Counted from the stretch's first letter, positions 33,778 to 42,713 are shown. The stretch: 64,000 nucleotides of DNA from JAMXLO01 sp037201625 (GCA_037201625.1 JBBCGR010000002.1:248001-312000), one strand, 5' to 3'. Notes: generated by a model not told the origin, from the sequence alone. Numbers and translations are program-made.

Positions 33778-34532
33778 CCGAGCCGATCATCGGTGAACAG
33801 GCTGCCCCAGCGGGCGCCGGGCGCGGTCGGTTCGCCGATCAGCCGCAGGCACTTCCACACGCAGACCGAGACGGAGTCGTAGATGGCGACACCGGTTTCC
33901 GCCTCCAGCTCGGCGACCAGATGTGCGCCGGGAAAGTTGGTACAGTACAGGATGATGGCGTCCGGCCGATCGGCCGCGACCTTGCGCACCATGGCGGCGA
34001 TGTCAGCATCAGCGATCGTGCAGTAGGATAGATTGTCACTCAGCCCGGCATGCGCCTCGCTCACGCAGGCATAGCCCTGCGCCTGGAAGTGCGGCGGGAT
34101 GCGGCCGGCATAGCCGGAGGCATACGGCGTCACCAGGCCGAACCGCAACACGCCAGTGGCAGCAAAGGCCTCCAGGATCGCAAGGCTCGATGTCGTTGCC
34201 GGCTTGCCGGTGGCCGCGGTGATGCGTTCGCACAGAAGACGGTCGGCATCGAGGCCGATGCTGCCGCCCTTGCTGCCGTTCCAGCAGATCACCCCGGGAT
34301 CGGCGTGCGACAGCAACGCCGCAGCGCGCATCATGCCGTCCCAGTCGTAGTCGTCCTTGTACACATCGGTCGAGCCAACGACCTCGATGCGCGAGAAATG
34401 CCCAGACACGACGGGGAAATCTGCCAGGATCGCCGTCGTCATGCGCTCGACGACGATGTTGCCCGAGGGCGTGATGGTGCCGATGGTCTTGCGCTGCGTG
34501 CGATACCAGGAACGCGGGTCGGTCTCAGGCAT
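33774..34532 (-). CDS. Maleate isomerase / arylmalonate decarboxylase superfamily protein with two cysteines
   Basis: A 252-residue enzyme of the Asp/Glu racemase superfamily, in the maleate isomerase/AMDase branch (TIGTITPSGNIVVERM at the start). Two cysteines stand at the expected sites: C83 in VICWNGS and C197 in ILYCTNFPG. Maleate isomerase uses two, whereas arylmalonate decarboxylase keeps only the second, so isomerase or racemase chemistry is favoured. It overlaps the ATPase gene (8 bases) and the amidohydrolase gene (4 bases). Its product may be fumarate-like or a substituted malonate; that is inference. Confidence 0.78.
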   Translation of the reverse strand: MPETDPRSWYRTQRKTIGTITPSGNIVVERMTTAILADFPVVSGHFSRIEVVGSTDVYKDDYDWDGMMRAAALLSHADPGVICWNGSKGGSIGLDADRLLCERITAATGKPATTSSLAILEAFAATGVLRFGLVTPYASGYAGRIPPHFQAQGYACVSEAHAGLSDNLSYCTIADADIAAMVRKVAADRPDAIILYCTNFPGAHLVAELEAETGVAIYDSVSVCVWKCLRLIGEPTAPGARWGSLFTDDRLG

Positions 34533-35619
34533 CGTCGCGCACCAGCTTGTTGCGGTCCATGTCCCAACTGGCGATCACCGATGCGCCATGGCCCAGCCCC
34601 GCCACCGGCCCGCCGCCCTCGTCGTTCTGCCGTATCACCATCAACGGCTCGCCATTGGGCATGCGCAGGATATATTGCGTGTTGATGCCGCGATAGATCA
34701 CCGTCTCGATGACTGCCGGCACTCGGTTCGGCCCCTCGGTTGCGGCTTCGGCCGGCAGCACACGGATACTCTCGGGCCGGAGTGCGATCACCGCCTTGTC
34801 GCCCGGCGCGGCGGTACCATTGGCCACCAGCGCCACGCCGGCCGAACTCTCGATCGCGACGCTGCCGCCGGCCGCCGATGCGACGCGGCCCTCGAAGAAG
34901 TTGGAGGTACCGATGAACCCGGCCACGAACTTCGTCGCCGGGTTCTCATAGATCTCGCCCGGTCCGTCGAACTGCTCGATGCGGCCATCGCGCATCACGG
35001 CAATCCGGTCGGACAGAGTCAGCGCCTCGTCCTGGTCGTGCGTCACCATCAGCGTCGTGATGTTCAACCGCTGCTGCAACTGGCGCAGTTCGATCTGCAT
35101 GTTGTCGCGCAGTTTCTTGTCGAGCGCACCGAACGGCTCGTCCAGCAGCAGTACCGAAGGCTCGATGACCAGCGCGCGGGCCAGCGCCACGCGCTGCTGC
35201 TGACCACCGGACAGCGCATGCGGCAGCCTCTCGGCGAAACCGTCCAGCCGCACCATCGCCAGCGCATCGGCAACCCGCGTCTGCACCTGCTTGTCCGGCA
35301 GCCGCCGCATGCGCAGCCCGAACGCCACATTGTCCGCCACGTTCAGATGCGGGAACAGCGCGTAGTTCTGGAACAGCATGCCGATATTGCGCCGGTGCAC
35401 CGGAACGCGCGCAACCGAGCGGCCCTTGATGGCGATGTCACCGTCGGTCGGCTCGATCAGGCCGGCGATCATGCGCATGATCGTCGTCTTGCCACAGCCG
35501 CTCGGGCCGAGCAGCGACACGACGTGGCCTTTCTGCACGGCAAAGGACACGTCGCGCACCGCGATCATCGAACCATACGCCTTGGTGACGTTGGTAACCT
35601 CGATGTCGCGATGGATCAT
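34525..35619 (-). CDS. Spermidine/putrescine-type ABC ATPase (PotA-like)
   Basis: A 364-residue ATPase. Walker A GPSGCGKTT is near residue 39, the signature LSGGQQQRVALARAL is near 136, and Walker B LLLDEPFGALD follows. A TOBE-type C-terminal regulatory domain covers the last 120 residues. The family transports polyamines, iron, 2-aminoethylphosphonate or other small compounds. It sits between the binding-protein pair and the enzyme genes, overlapping both neighbours, so importer and enzymes form one coordinated operon. Confidence 0.87.
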   Translation of the reverse strand: MIHRDIEVTNVTKAYGSMIAVRDVSFAVQKGHVVSLLGPSGCGKTTIMRMIAGLIEPTDGDIAIKGRSVARVPVHRRNIGMLFQNYALFPHLNVADNVAFGLRMRRLPDKQVQTRVADALAMVRLDGFAERLPHALSGGQQQRVALARALVIEPSVLLLDEPFGALDKKLRDNMQIELRQLQQRLNITTLMVTHDQDEALTLSDRIAVMRDGRIEQFDGPGEIYENPATKFVAGFIGTSNFFEGRVASAAGGSVAIESSAGVALVANGTAAPGDKAVIALRPESIRVLPAEAATEGPNRVPAVIETVIYRGINTQYILRMPNGEPLMVIRQNDEGGGPVAGLGHGASVIASWDMDRNKLVRDDA

Positions 35620-36680
35620 GCCACAAAGATCTGGTTCAGCTTCTCGATCCAGGTCGGGCGCACGCCATTCACATAGGCCCAGTCGGGACTGAACAGCGCC
35701 ATCTCCTCCATCTTCGCCAGCGGGTAGGCCAGCAACTTGGCAATCTCCGGCTTGAAGCTCAGCCCATCGATCGGCGGCGCGGCGAGGGAGGCCTCGGACA
35801 TCGGCTGCTGCACCTTAGGGTCCAGCATGTGGTTCATAAAGGCCGCGCCCACATCCTGATTGGGCCCGCCCTTCACCAGCACCTGGCAGTTGACGCCGGC
35901 GAACGCGCCCTCCTTGGGAAAGCACATATCGATGCTGGCGCCCTGCTGCGTGTAGGGATAGACGTATTTGGAGTATTCGATGCCGCCGATGTCGCCCTCA
36001 CCCTGCGCCACGAACACCGCCGCATTGTTCGACTCGTACAGGTTCAGCACGTTCGGCTTCAACTCGGCGAGCTTGCCCCAGGCCTGGTCGGCCAGATACT
36101 GCGCCTCCTGGAACGGCTTGCCCGTTACCAGCGCCGCGGTGGCGATGACCACGAACACGCTCGGCGTATTCTTGGTGCTGACCAGCGACAGACGCTTGCG
36201 GAACCGAGGGTCCCACATCTCGCCATAGCTGGTCAGCGGCTTGGTCGCCTTCGGATTGTAGAAGATCCCCCCCGTGGAGGTCGCCAGCGCCACGCCGTAA
36301 CCGTCGAAGTAGACGAAACGCGGATAGACCTTGGTGAGGTTCGGCATCTTGTCCTTGGGCAGAGGATCGATCAGCCCCTCGCGCTTGCAGATCTCCACGC
36401 CCAGGTCGTCGACGAACATTACCGTGTATTTCGGTGACTCCTTGGTGGCGCGCAGACGGGAGATCTGGCCCAGCGTCGCCCCCTCCTCCGCCAGCACCTT
36501 GCAGCCGAACTCCTTCTCAAATCCTGGCAGCACGTTCTTGCGGATGAACTCGCCCTGCGGTCCACCCCAGATGCCGACCTGGATGCTCTTGCCCTGCGAC
36601 CACGCGTTGCGGGTGAAGATCATCGGCCCTACCGCCGCTGCAGCACCCAACATCGTACGCCGTGTCAGTCCCATCGTCAT
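35616..36680 (-). CDS. ABC transporter substrate-binding protein, Pot/Fbp type (second of a tandem pair)
   Basis: A 354-residue periplasmic binding protein. A Tat-like leader (LTRRTMLGAAAAVGPMI) is followed by a mature part beginning KSIQVGIWGGPQGEFIRK. It is co-linear with the next gene from the mature start through FVA at the C-terminus, including EKLNQIFVA, showing an ancient tandem duplication. I chose ATG 36680 with AAGGGG upstream; the longer frame to 36830 overlaps the neighbour's coding end and lacks a leader. The last codons overlap the ATPase start (ATGA). Confidence 0.85.
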   Translation of the reverse strand: MTMGLTRRTMLGAAAAVGPMIFTRNAWSQGKSIQVGIWGGPQGEFIRKNVLPGFEKEFGCKVLAEEGATLGQISRLRATKESPKYTVMFVDDLGVEICKREGLIDPLPKDKMPNLTKVYPRFVYFDGYGVALATSTGGIFYNPKATKPLTSYGEMWDPRFRKRLSLVSTKNTPSVFVVIATAALVTGKPFQEAQYLADQAWGKLAELKPNVLNLYESNNAAVFVAQGEGDIGGIEYSKYVYPYTQQGASIDMCFPKEGAFAGVNCQVLVKGGPNQDVGAAFMNHMLDPKVQQPMSEASLAAPPIDGLSFKPEIAKLLAYPLAKMEEMALFSPDWAYVNGVRPTWIEKLNQIFVA

Positions 36681-36690
36681 GGCGCGCCCC

Positions 36691-37758
36691 TTATGCAACG
36701 AAGATCTGATTGAGCTTCTCGATCCAAGCGGAGCGATTGGCGTTGATGTTGGCGGCATCGGGCGTGAACAGCCCCATGCTCTCCACCTTCTCGATCGGGT
36801 ACGGCAGCATCTTCGCCAGGTCAGGCGCAAAACTGATGCCGCCGACCGACGGCGCGGCCAGCCCCACCTCCGCCAGGCCGGTCTGCACCTTGCGGTCCAG
36901 CATCCGGTTCATGAAGGCGGCCGCGACCTCCCGGTTCGGCCCGTTCTTCACCAGCACCTGGCAGTTATGGCCGGCGAAGGCGCCCTCCTTCGGGAACGCC
37001 ATGTCGACCGAGGCGCCCTTGGCGGTATACGGGTAGATATACTGCGAGTATTCGATCGCGCCGATATCCGCCTCGCCCTGTGCCACGAACACGGCGGCCG
37101 CATTCGATTCGAACATGTTCAGCACGTTCGGCTTCAACTCGGCGAGCTTCGGCCAGGCGGCGTCGGTAAGGTACTGCGCCTCCTTCAGCGGCTTGCCGGT
37201 GGCGACCGCGGCGGCGGCGATCACCAGGAAGGCGCTCGGCGTGTTCCGCACGCCGATCATCGACAGCTTCTTCCGGTATTTCGGGTTCCACAGATCGGCA
37301 TAGCTGGTCGGCGCAGGCCCTGTCGCCGGATTGTAGAACAGCCCGGCCGCGGTGACGCCGAACGCTACGCCATAGCCGTCCTCCAGCACGTAGCGCGGAT
37401 ACACCGTCGCCAGGTTCGGCATCATGGCCGTCGGCAGCGGGGCGATCAGACCCTCCCGCTTGGCAATCTCGATCCCCAGCGGGTCGATGAACATGATCGA
37501 GTATTTCGGGTCGTCCTTGGTGGCGCGCATGCGGGCAAGCTGACTCAGGGTCACGCCCTCTTCCACTAGCACCTTGCAGCCAAGTTCCTGCTCGAAGGGC
37601 GGGATCACGGTCTTGCGGATGTACTCGCCCTGCACGCCGCCCCAGATGCCCATCTGGATCGTCTTGCCGTCGGCCCAGGCATTGCGCCGCAGCACGAAGG
37701 GCGCGGTCAGCAGACCGATCGCAGCTCCCTTTATCACCGAACGTCGTGTGTGTATCAT
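36691..37758 (-). CDS. ABC transporter substrate-binding protein, Pot/Fbp type (first of a tandem pair)
   Basis: A 355-residue paralogue of the next protein. The leader MIHTRRSVIKGAAIGLLTAPF is Tat-like; the mature part starts KTIQMGIWGGVQGEYIRK. Shared landmarks with its partner are EEGVTLSQLARMRATKDDPKY, WNPKYRKKLSM, PNVLNMFESNAAAVFVAQGE and the identical EKLNQIFVA end. Two binding proteins for one permease pair suggest that the operon imports two related compounds or two stereoforms. ATG 37758 has GAGGAAA upstream. Confidence 0.87.
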   Translation of the reverse strand: MIHTRRSVIKGAAIGLLTAPFVLRRNAWADGKTIQMGIWGGVQGEYIRKTVIPPFEQELGCKVLVEEGVTLSQLARMRATKDDPKYSIMFIDPLGIEIAKREGLIAPLPTAMMPNLATVYPRYVLEDGYGVAFGVTAAGLFYNPATGPAPTSYADLWNPKYRKKLSMIGVRNTPSAFLVIAAAAVATGKPLKEAQYLTDAAWPKLAELKPNVLNMFESNAAAVFVAQGEADIGAIEYSQYIYPYTAKGASVDMAFPKEGAFAGHNCQVLVKNGPNREVAAAFMNRMLDRKVQTGLAEVGLAAPSVGGISFAPDLAKMLPYPIEKVESMGLFTPDAANINANRSAWIEKLNQIFVA

Positions 37759-37767
37759 CCTGTTTCC

Positions 37768-38568
37768 TCACATGCTCATGGCTCGACGCAGTCCGGTGAC
37801 GCGCTCCATGATCAGGATCAGCGCAACCGAGACCAGAATCATCAGTGTGGCGATCGCCGCGATCCCAGGGTCGAAGAACCTGCTCGTCAGCGTGAAAATC
37901 ATCAGCGGCAGCGGAATGTTCACCGCGTCCGCCAGCCACATCGACACCGGGTAATTGTCGAACGACGTGACGAACGCGAAGATCGCCCCGGCGACGATGC
38001 CGGGCATGATCTGCGGCCGGGTTACGCGCCAGAACGTTTCGAACCTGTTCGCGCCCAGCGTGCGGGCCGCATCCTCGATCGAGGGATCGAGCAGCGCCAG
38101 GCTGGAACTCACCGTCCGCACGACGTAGGGAACCGTCACCAGGATGTGGCCGAGCGTCAGGTTGAGCAGCGAGCTTTGCGAGTTGACCGAGGTGAACAGC
38201 CGCAGCAGTGCGATGCCCGTGACCAGCATCGGGAACACCAGCGGCGACAGCACCAGGCTCTGGATCGCCGCTCGTCCGGGGAACTGATAGCGCACCAGGC
38301 CGATGGCGGTCGGCGTGCCCAGCAGCAGCGACCCGAGCGTTGCGATCACTGCCAGCATCACGCTGAACCGGAAGGAACTGATGAATTCCGGCTCGTTGAG
38401 GATCTTCCAGTACCAGCGCAGCGTGAAGCCCTTCGGCGGGAACGTCACGAACGGCGTATCTGAAAACGAGATTGCGATCGGCACCACCAGCGGCGCCAGC
38501 AGGAACACCGCGACCAGGGCCGAAGCGGCATAGAGCAGCGGTGCGGAGCGTCCAAGCGTGCCGCCCAT
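37768..38568 (-). CDS. ABC permease, PotC-like
   Basis: A 266-residue membrane protein with about six spans. The EAA-type loop is IEDAARTLGANRFETFWRVTRP near residue 180, the site that docks with the ATPase. The leader region contains AISFSDTPFVTFPPKGFTLRWYW, typical of PotC/PotI. ATG 38568 shares its A with the stop of the upstream permease (TGATG), so the two are coupled. A continuing upstream frame to 40236 is an artefact. Confidence 0.85.
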   Translation of the reverse strand: MGGTLGRSAPLLYAASALVAVFLLAPLVVPIAISFSDTPFVTFPPKGFTLRWYWKILNEPEFISSFRFSVMLAVIATLGSLLLGTPTAIGLVRYQFPGRAAIQSLVLSPLVFPMLVTGIALLRLFTSVNSQSSLLNLTLGHILVTVPYVVRTVSSSLALLDPSIEDAARTLGANRFETFWRVTRPQIMPGIVAGAIFAFVTSFDNYPVSMWLADAVNIPLPLMIFTLTSRFFDPGIAAIATLMILVSVALILIMERVTGLRRAMSM

Positions 38569-39470
38569 CACATCACCGGCGTGATGCGTGTGGGGAAGCG
38601 CCGCTCCACCAGGCGGACATAGGCAAAGTTGATGGCCAGCACGATGACGATCAGCACCGTCGCGATCGAGGCGCCGAACGGCCAGTCGAAGACCGACATG
38701 ATCTGCTCTTCGACCAGCGTGCCGAGCATCTTGGCGAAATTGCCGCCCAGCAGGGCGGGTGCGACGAACGAACTGGAGGTCAGCGAGAACACCAGCGTGG
38801 AGCCAACGGCGAGTCCCGGCACACTGAGCGGCAGCGTGACCTTGCGGAACACGTCCCAGGCCGACCCGCCCAAGGTACGCGCTGCTTCCTCGACATAGGG
38901 GTCGATCTTGCCCAGCGCGGCTGCCAGCGGCAGCACCATCAGCGGCAGGAACACGTGCACCGAGCCGATGACGATCGCCCATTCTGTATACAGGATGCGC
39001 ACCGGGTCGAGGCCAAGCTGCACCAGGATCCAGTTCAGCACGCCATTCTGCGAGTTGGTCAGGATGACGCGCCAGCCATAGGTGCGGATGACGACATTCA
39101 CCAGCAGCGGCGCGATGACGATGATCGCGAGCAGGCGCGCGACGATGGCGTTGCCACGCACCATGACCAGCGCCACCGGATAGGCCAGCAGCATGGCGCC
39201 GATCGTGGTGAACAGGCTGACGCGGATCGTGGTGAACAGCACCGTGCGGTACAGGTCGACCGACGCCAGCCGTGCGTAGTTCGCCAGCGTGAGAGCAGGC
39301 GCCAGATCGCCTGTGCTGGTCTGCCGGAAGAAGCTGAAGGCGATCATGGTGCCGACCGGCACGATGAAGAGTATGACGAAGAACACGACCGCCGGCGCGA
39401 CCAGCAGCATGCCGGGCGCGCCTCGGCGCCAGGCCGCAAAGTCGACTGGGAAGGGAAAGGCCACGCGCAT
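38568..39470 (-). CDS. ABC permease, PotB-like
   Basis: A 300-residue membrane protein, first gene of the operon. Its first span is GMLLVAPAVVFFVILFIVPVG and the cytoplasmic EAA loop is VEEAARTLGGSAWDVFRKVTLP. ATG 39470 has AGGG upstream; the longer frame to 39662 crosses the operator and is not used. Together with the PotC-like partner, the ATPase at 34525 and the two binding proteins it makes a complete importer. Confidence 0.86.
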   Translation of the reverse strand: MRVAFPFPVDFAAWRRGAPGMLLVAPAVVFFVILFIVPVGTMIAFSFFRQTSTGDLAPALTLANYARLASVDLYRTVLFTTIRVSLFTTIGAMLLAYPVALVMVRGNAIVARLLAIIVIAPLLVNVVIRTYGWRVILTNSQNGVLNWILVQLGLDPVRILYTEWAIVIGSVHVFLPLMVLPLAAALGKIDPYVEEAARTLGGSAWDVFRKVTLPLSVPGLAVGSTLVFSLTSSSFVAPALLGGNFAKMLGTLVEEQIMSVFDWPFGASIATVLIVIVLAINFAYVRLVERRFPTRITPVM

Positions 39471-39590
39471 GCACGACCCTGTGAGCAATTTCGGTGCCAG
39501 CCGCGCATGAATGTCGGCGATGCCCGTTTCCCCGGCCCGGAAGATGCATTCGCAACGGACCATGGGCCCACAGCCGGCGCCCGGGAGGAA

Positions 39591-39602
39591 ATTGTATGCA
39601 AT
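39591..39602. promoter_or_regulatory. Probable GntR/FCD operator ATTGTATGCAAT
   Basis: A near-perfect 12-base dyad (ATTG-TATG-CAAT) in the divergent gap between the permease operon and the regulator gene. A second related copy, AGTATGCAAA, lies at about 39617-39625, overlapping the regulator start codons. FadR-subgroup regulators commonly bind TTGTATACAA-like sites, so autoregulation and control of the operon are likely. Confidence 0.55.
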
Positions 39603-39618
39603 TCTGTGGTGAGATAGT

Positions 39619-40314
39619 ATGCAAATGAACGCCACGACGGCAGCGCCGACGGACCAGGACATTTACGACCGGATCTTCGGCGCGCTCCTGAGTCGGCGGC
39701 TGCCTCCTGGCGTACGGCTGGCCGAAGTAGAGCTGGCCACGGCGTTCGGGGTGAGCCGGACCAAGGTGCGCACGGCGTTGGCGCGGCTGGCGCAGGACGG
39801 GGTGATCGAGTTGCGCCGCAACCAGGGTGCCTCCGTCGTGCAACCGACCGAGGCGCAGACGCGGCATGTCTTCGACCTGCGCGCCATCGTGGAACCGGCA
39901 ATCGCCGCCGACCTCGCGCGGCAGCCTACAAAGCAGGTGCTGACCGTGCTGCGGCGTCACCTGCGGCTGGAGAACGCGGCGCGCAAACATGGCAACGACG
40001 CCGACCTGATCCGGTTGACCGGCGAGTTCCATCGGTTGCTGGCCGAGTACACCGGGAACCCATTGGTCCTGCGCCTGCTGCGTGAGCTTGAGGTGATGAC
40101 CTGCCTGGCGATCCTGCGCTTCACGCCGACCGCCGGTGCCGCCTGTCCGTGCAACGAGCATGCGGAGCTGGTGGACGCGATCGCCAGTGGTGAGCCGGAG
40201 CGCGCCGCGGCGACGATGCGCACGCATCTGGGGCATGTGCTGGAGGGATTGGACTTTCGCCAGACCCAGCCATCACTTTCGGCGATGCTGGATCTGTCGC
40301 CGATGCCGCATTGA
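39619..40314 (+). CDS. GntR family regulator, FCD subgroup
   Basis: A 231-residue regulator. The N-terminal winged helix runs from YDRIFGALLSRRLPPGVRLAEVELATAFGVSRTKVRTALARLAQDGVI and is followed by the wing and linker. The C-terminal all-helical FCD domain (RHVFDLRAIVEPAIAADL, and metal-site-type residues in EFHRLLAEYTGN and CNEHAELVDAI) senses small carboxylates or amines. ATG 39619 or 39625 could be used. It is divergent from the importer/enzyme operon and is followed by the PuuE-like deacetylase 14 bases later, so both may be controlled together. Confidence 0.87.
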   Translation: MQMNATTAAPTDQDIYDRIFGALLSRRLPPGVRLAEVELATAFGVSRTKVRTALARLAQDGVIELRRNQGASVVQPTEAQTRHVFDLRAIVEPAIAADLARQPTKQVLTVLRRHLRLENAARKHGNDADLIRLTGEFHRLLAEYTGNPLVLRLLRELEVMTCLAILRFTPTAGAACPCNEHAELVDAIASGEPERAAATMRTHLGHVLEGLDFRQTQPSLSAMLDLSPMPH

Positions 40315-40328
40315 GAGGGCCGCCCGCA

Positions 40329-41222
40329 ATGAAACTGCGCAGCCATGACCGTTATGACTTCGACCCGCTGCCTGCGCGCGCGGCCGGACGCTGGCCGGGC
40401 GGCGCGCGCCTCGCCTTCTATGTCGCGCTGAACCTGGAGCAGTACGCGTTCGGCGAGGGACTGGTGGAGGACCTCGTGACGCCGCTCGGGCAACCGGACG
40501 TGATGAACTACTCCTGGCGGGATTGGGGCAACCGCGTCGGCGCCTGGCGGCTGCTGGCGATGTTCCGCGAGCTTGGCATTGCGCCGAGCCTGCTGGTCAA
40601 CACCGTGCTGTACGATTCGGCGCCCGGGTTGATCGAGGCGTTCCGCGCCCTGGGCTGCGCCGTCGTGTCACACGGGCGCACCAACGCGGAGGCGCAGGCG
40701 GGTCTCGACGAGCCGGCCGAGACCACGCTGATCCACGCGGCACGCGATGCGATAGCGCGGCATGAGGGGCGGCCGCCGCGTGGCTGGCTCGGTCCGTGGA
40801 TCTCGGAGACCGAACGGACGCCGGACCTGCTGGCCGAAGCGGGGTTCGGCTATGTGCTCGACTGGGCGATGGACGACCAGCCGGTGTGGCTTCGCACGCG
40901 CGGCGGACGGATCCTGTCAGTGCCGTATCCACAGGAACTGAACGACGCGAACTCGGTGGTGCTGCGACGCGACACCGGGCGGGAGTTCGGCGACATGATC
41001 AGGGACGCCTGCGACGAGATGCTGGAGCACGGCGGCGAACAACCGCTGGTGATGGGTGTCGCGCTGCATGCCCATGTCAGCGGTCAGCCGTTCCGCCTGC
41101 GGCCACTGCGCCAGGCGCTGCGGCATGTGCAGGCACAGGGGGCAGCGGTGTGGATCACCGATACGGACCGCATCGCGACCGAATGGGAAAGGGCTCACCC
41201 GCCTCTGCCGCGTAGCGGGTGA
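40329..41222 (+). CDS. Polysaccharide deacetylase family, PuuE-like
   Basis: A 297-residue NodB-fold protein. It resembles the metal-independent allantoinase (PuuE) type: GGARLAFYVALNLEQYAFG at the start and YSWRDWGNRVGAWRLLAMFRELGI, with ACVVSHG-like text (AVVSHGRTN). The metal-binding Asp-Asp and HxxxH of classical chitin deacetylases are not evident, which favours hydrolysis of a cyclic ureide or amide rather than sugar N-acetyl groups. ATG 40329 has GAGAGGG upstream; a TTG at 40311 is less likely. It lies 14 bases after the regulator. Confidence 0.72.
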   Translation: MKLRSHDRYDFDPLPARAAGRWPGGARLAFYVALNLEQYAFGEGLVEDLVTPLGQPDVMNYSWRDWGNRVGAWRLLAMFRELGIAPSLLVNTVLYDSAPGLIEAFRALGCAVVSHGRTNAEAQAGLDEPAETTLIHAARDAIARHEGRPPRGWLGPWISETERTPDLLAEAGFGYVLDWAMDDQPVWLRTRGGRILSVPYPQELNDANSVVLRRDTGREFGDMIRDACDEMLEHGGEQPLVMGVALHAHVSGQPFRLRPLRQALRHVQAQGAAVWITDTDRIATEWERAHPPLPRSG

Positions 41223-41298
41223 TGGCCAGAGATCGAGGGCTGTCCTGCACCCTCTGCGTGTCGCATGATCGTCGCCCTCGTCCGAGTGGGAACGCATC

Positions 41299-42693
41299 AT
41301 GACCTCCGCCGCCTTCCGTCCTGTCCATGCGCTGGCCGCCGAGATCGCCGCCCGCCGCCTGTCGCCCGTCGATCTGGTGGACGAATGCCTCACGCGCATC
41401 GAGCGGCTGGAGCCCCGGCTGCATGCCTTCGTCTCGGTCAACACCGCCAACGCGCGACTCGCCGCGGAAGCCGCCGACAAGGCGATCCGCAGCGGCCATG
41501 CCGTCGGGCCGCTGCACGGCATCCCGATCGCGATCAAGGACCTGGTGGAGATCGAAGGCGAGGTTGCCACCGGCGGCACCGCGGCCTGGCGCAACCGGAT
41601 CGCGCCGCACACGGCGACGTTGATGCGCAAGCTCCTGGCCACCGGCATGATCAATCTCGGCAAGACCCATACTGTGGAATTTGCCTATGGCGGCTGGGGC
41701 ACCAACCAGCATCTCGGCACGCCGTGGAACCCGTGGGACGCCGCCACGCACCGCACGCCCGGTGGCTCGTCGTCCGGCTCAGGCGTCGCGGTGGCGGCGC
41801 GCATGGCGCCCTGGGCGATCGGCACCGATACGGGAGGATCGGTACGTATCCCTGCAGCGTGGAACGGCATCACCGGCCTGAAGACCACCATCGGCCGCAT
41901 CAGCACCTTCGGCGTCCTGCCGCTCAGCCCGACGCTGGACACGCCCGGCCCGATCACGCGCGACATCGAGGACGCTGCGCTGCTGCTGACGGTGCTGCAA
42001 GGCGAGGACCGGCGCGACCGGCACACGCTCGGCGTGCACGACGTCGACCCGCTGGCGGACCTGCGCCGTGGCGTGAAAGGGCTTCGCCTGGCACGGCTGC
42101 CGGCCGATGAACGCGCCAGCATCGATGCCGAGGTGCTGGCGGCGTACGACCGGTCCGTCGAGGCGCTGGCCGACCTGGGCGCGGATATCGTGGACGTGGC
42201 ACTGCCCGCAGGGTTCGCCGAGTTCGGCGCGATCAACGGACGCATCATGTCGGCCGAAGCCTATGCCGCGCTGGCGGCGCTGGTCGACGACAATGCGCAG
42301 GTGCTGGACCAGGACGTGCGGCCGCGCGTGCGGGCCGGCGCGGCAATCTCCTCGCGAGACTACCTGGTGGCGCTGGCCGAGAGGGAACGGATGAAGGCGT
42401 CGTTCGCCGCCGCGATCGAGGGCGTCGACGCGCTGCTGACGCCGACATCGGTGACGCCGGCGGTGCCGGTGGCCACGATCGACCAGAACACGACGCCGGC
42501 GATGTTGACGCGCTGGGTCAACTTCCTCGACCTGTGCGCGGCGGCGGTGCCGAACGGCTTCACCGCCGCCGGCCTGCCGACCTCGCTGCAGATCGTCTGC
42601 CGCGCCTATGCGGAACCGTTGGCACTGCGGATCGGCTATGCCTACCAGGCTGCGCATGACTGGCACATGCGGGTGCCACCGATGGCGACGTAG
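41299..42693 (+). CDS. Amidase signature family enzyme
   Basis: A 464-residue amidase. The Ser-cisSer-Lys triad is visible: K80 in GIPIAIKD, the Gly/Ser-rich TPGGSSSGSG around 154-161 with the cis-Ser, and the nucleophile S181 in TDTGGSVRIPAAW. It hydrolyses linear amides or ureas. It lies 76 bases after the deacetylase on the same strand, so a ring-opening plus amidase step is plausible. It ends 20 bases before the convergent AEC transporter. Confidence 0.86.
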   Translation: MTSAAFRPVHALAAEIAARRLSPVDLVDECLTRIERLEPRLHAFVSVNTANARLAAEAADKAIRSGHAVGPLHGIPIAIKDLVEIEGEVATGGTAAWRNRIAPHTATLMRKLLATGMINLGKTHTVEFAYGGWGTNQHLGTPWNPWDAATHRTPGGSSSGSGVAVAARMAPWAIGTDTGGSVRIPAAWNGITGLKTTIGRISTFGVLPLSPTLDTPGPITRDIEDAALLLTVLQGEDRRDRHTLGVHDVDPLADLRRGVKGLRLARLPADERASIDAEVLAAYDRSVEALADLGADIVDVALPAGFAEFGAINGRIMSAEAYAALAALVDDNAQVLDQDVRPRVRAGAAISSRDYLVALAERERMKASFAAAIEGVDALLTPTSVTPAVPVATIDQNTTPAMLTRWVNFLDLCAAAVPNGFTAAGLPTSLQIVCRAYAEPLALRIGYAYQAAHDWHMRVPPMAT

Positions 42694-42713
42694 GCGCGAT
42701 CACGTCCGTCGCC

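Noticed and set aside
38569..40236. A very long minus-strand frame extending the PotC-like permease upstream through the GntR gene
   Set aside because: The conserved permease begins at 38568 coupled to the PotB stop; the extension reads out of frame over PotB and antisense over GntR.
40311..40328. TTG at 40311 as start of the PuuE-like protein
   Set aside because: It overlaps the GntR stop and lacks a ribosome site, while ATG 40329 has GAGAGGG at proper spacing.
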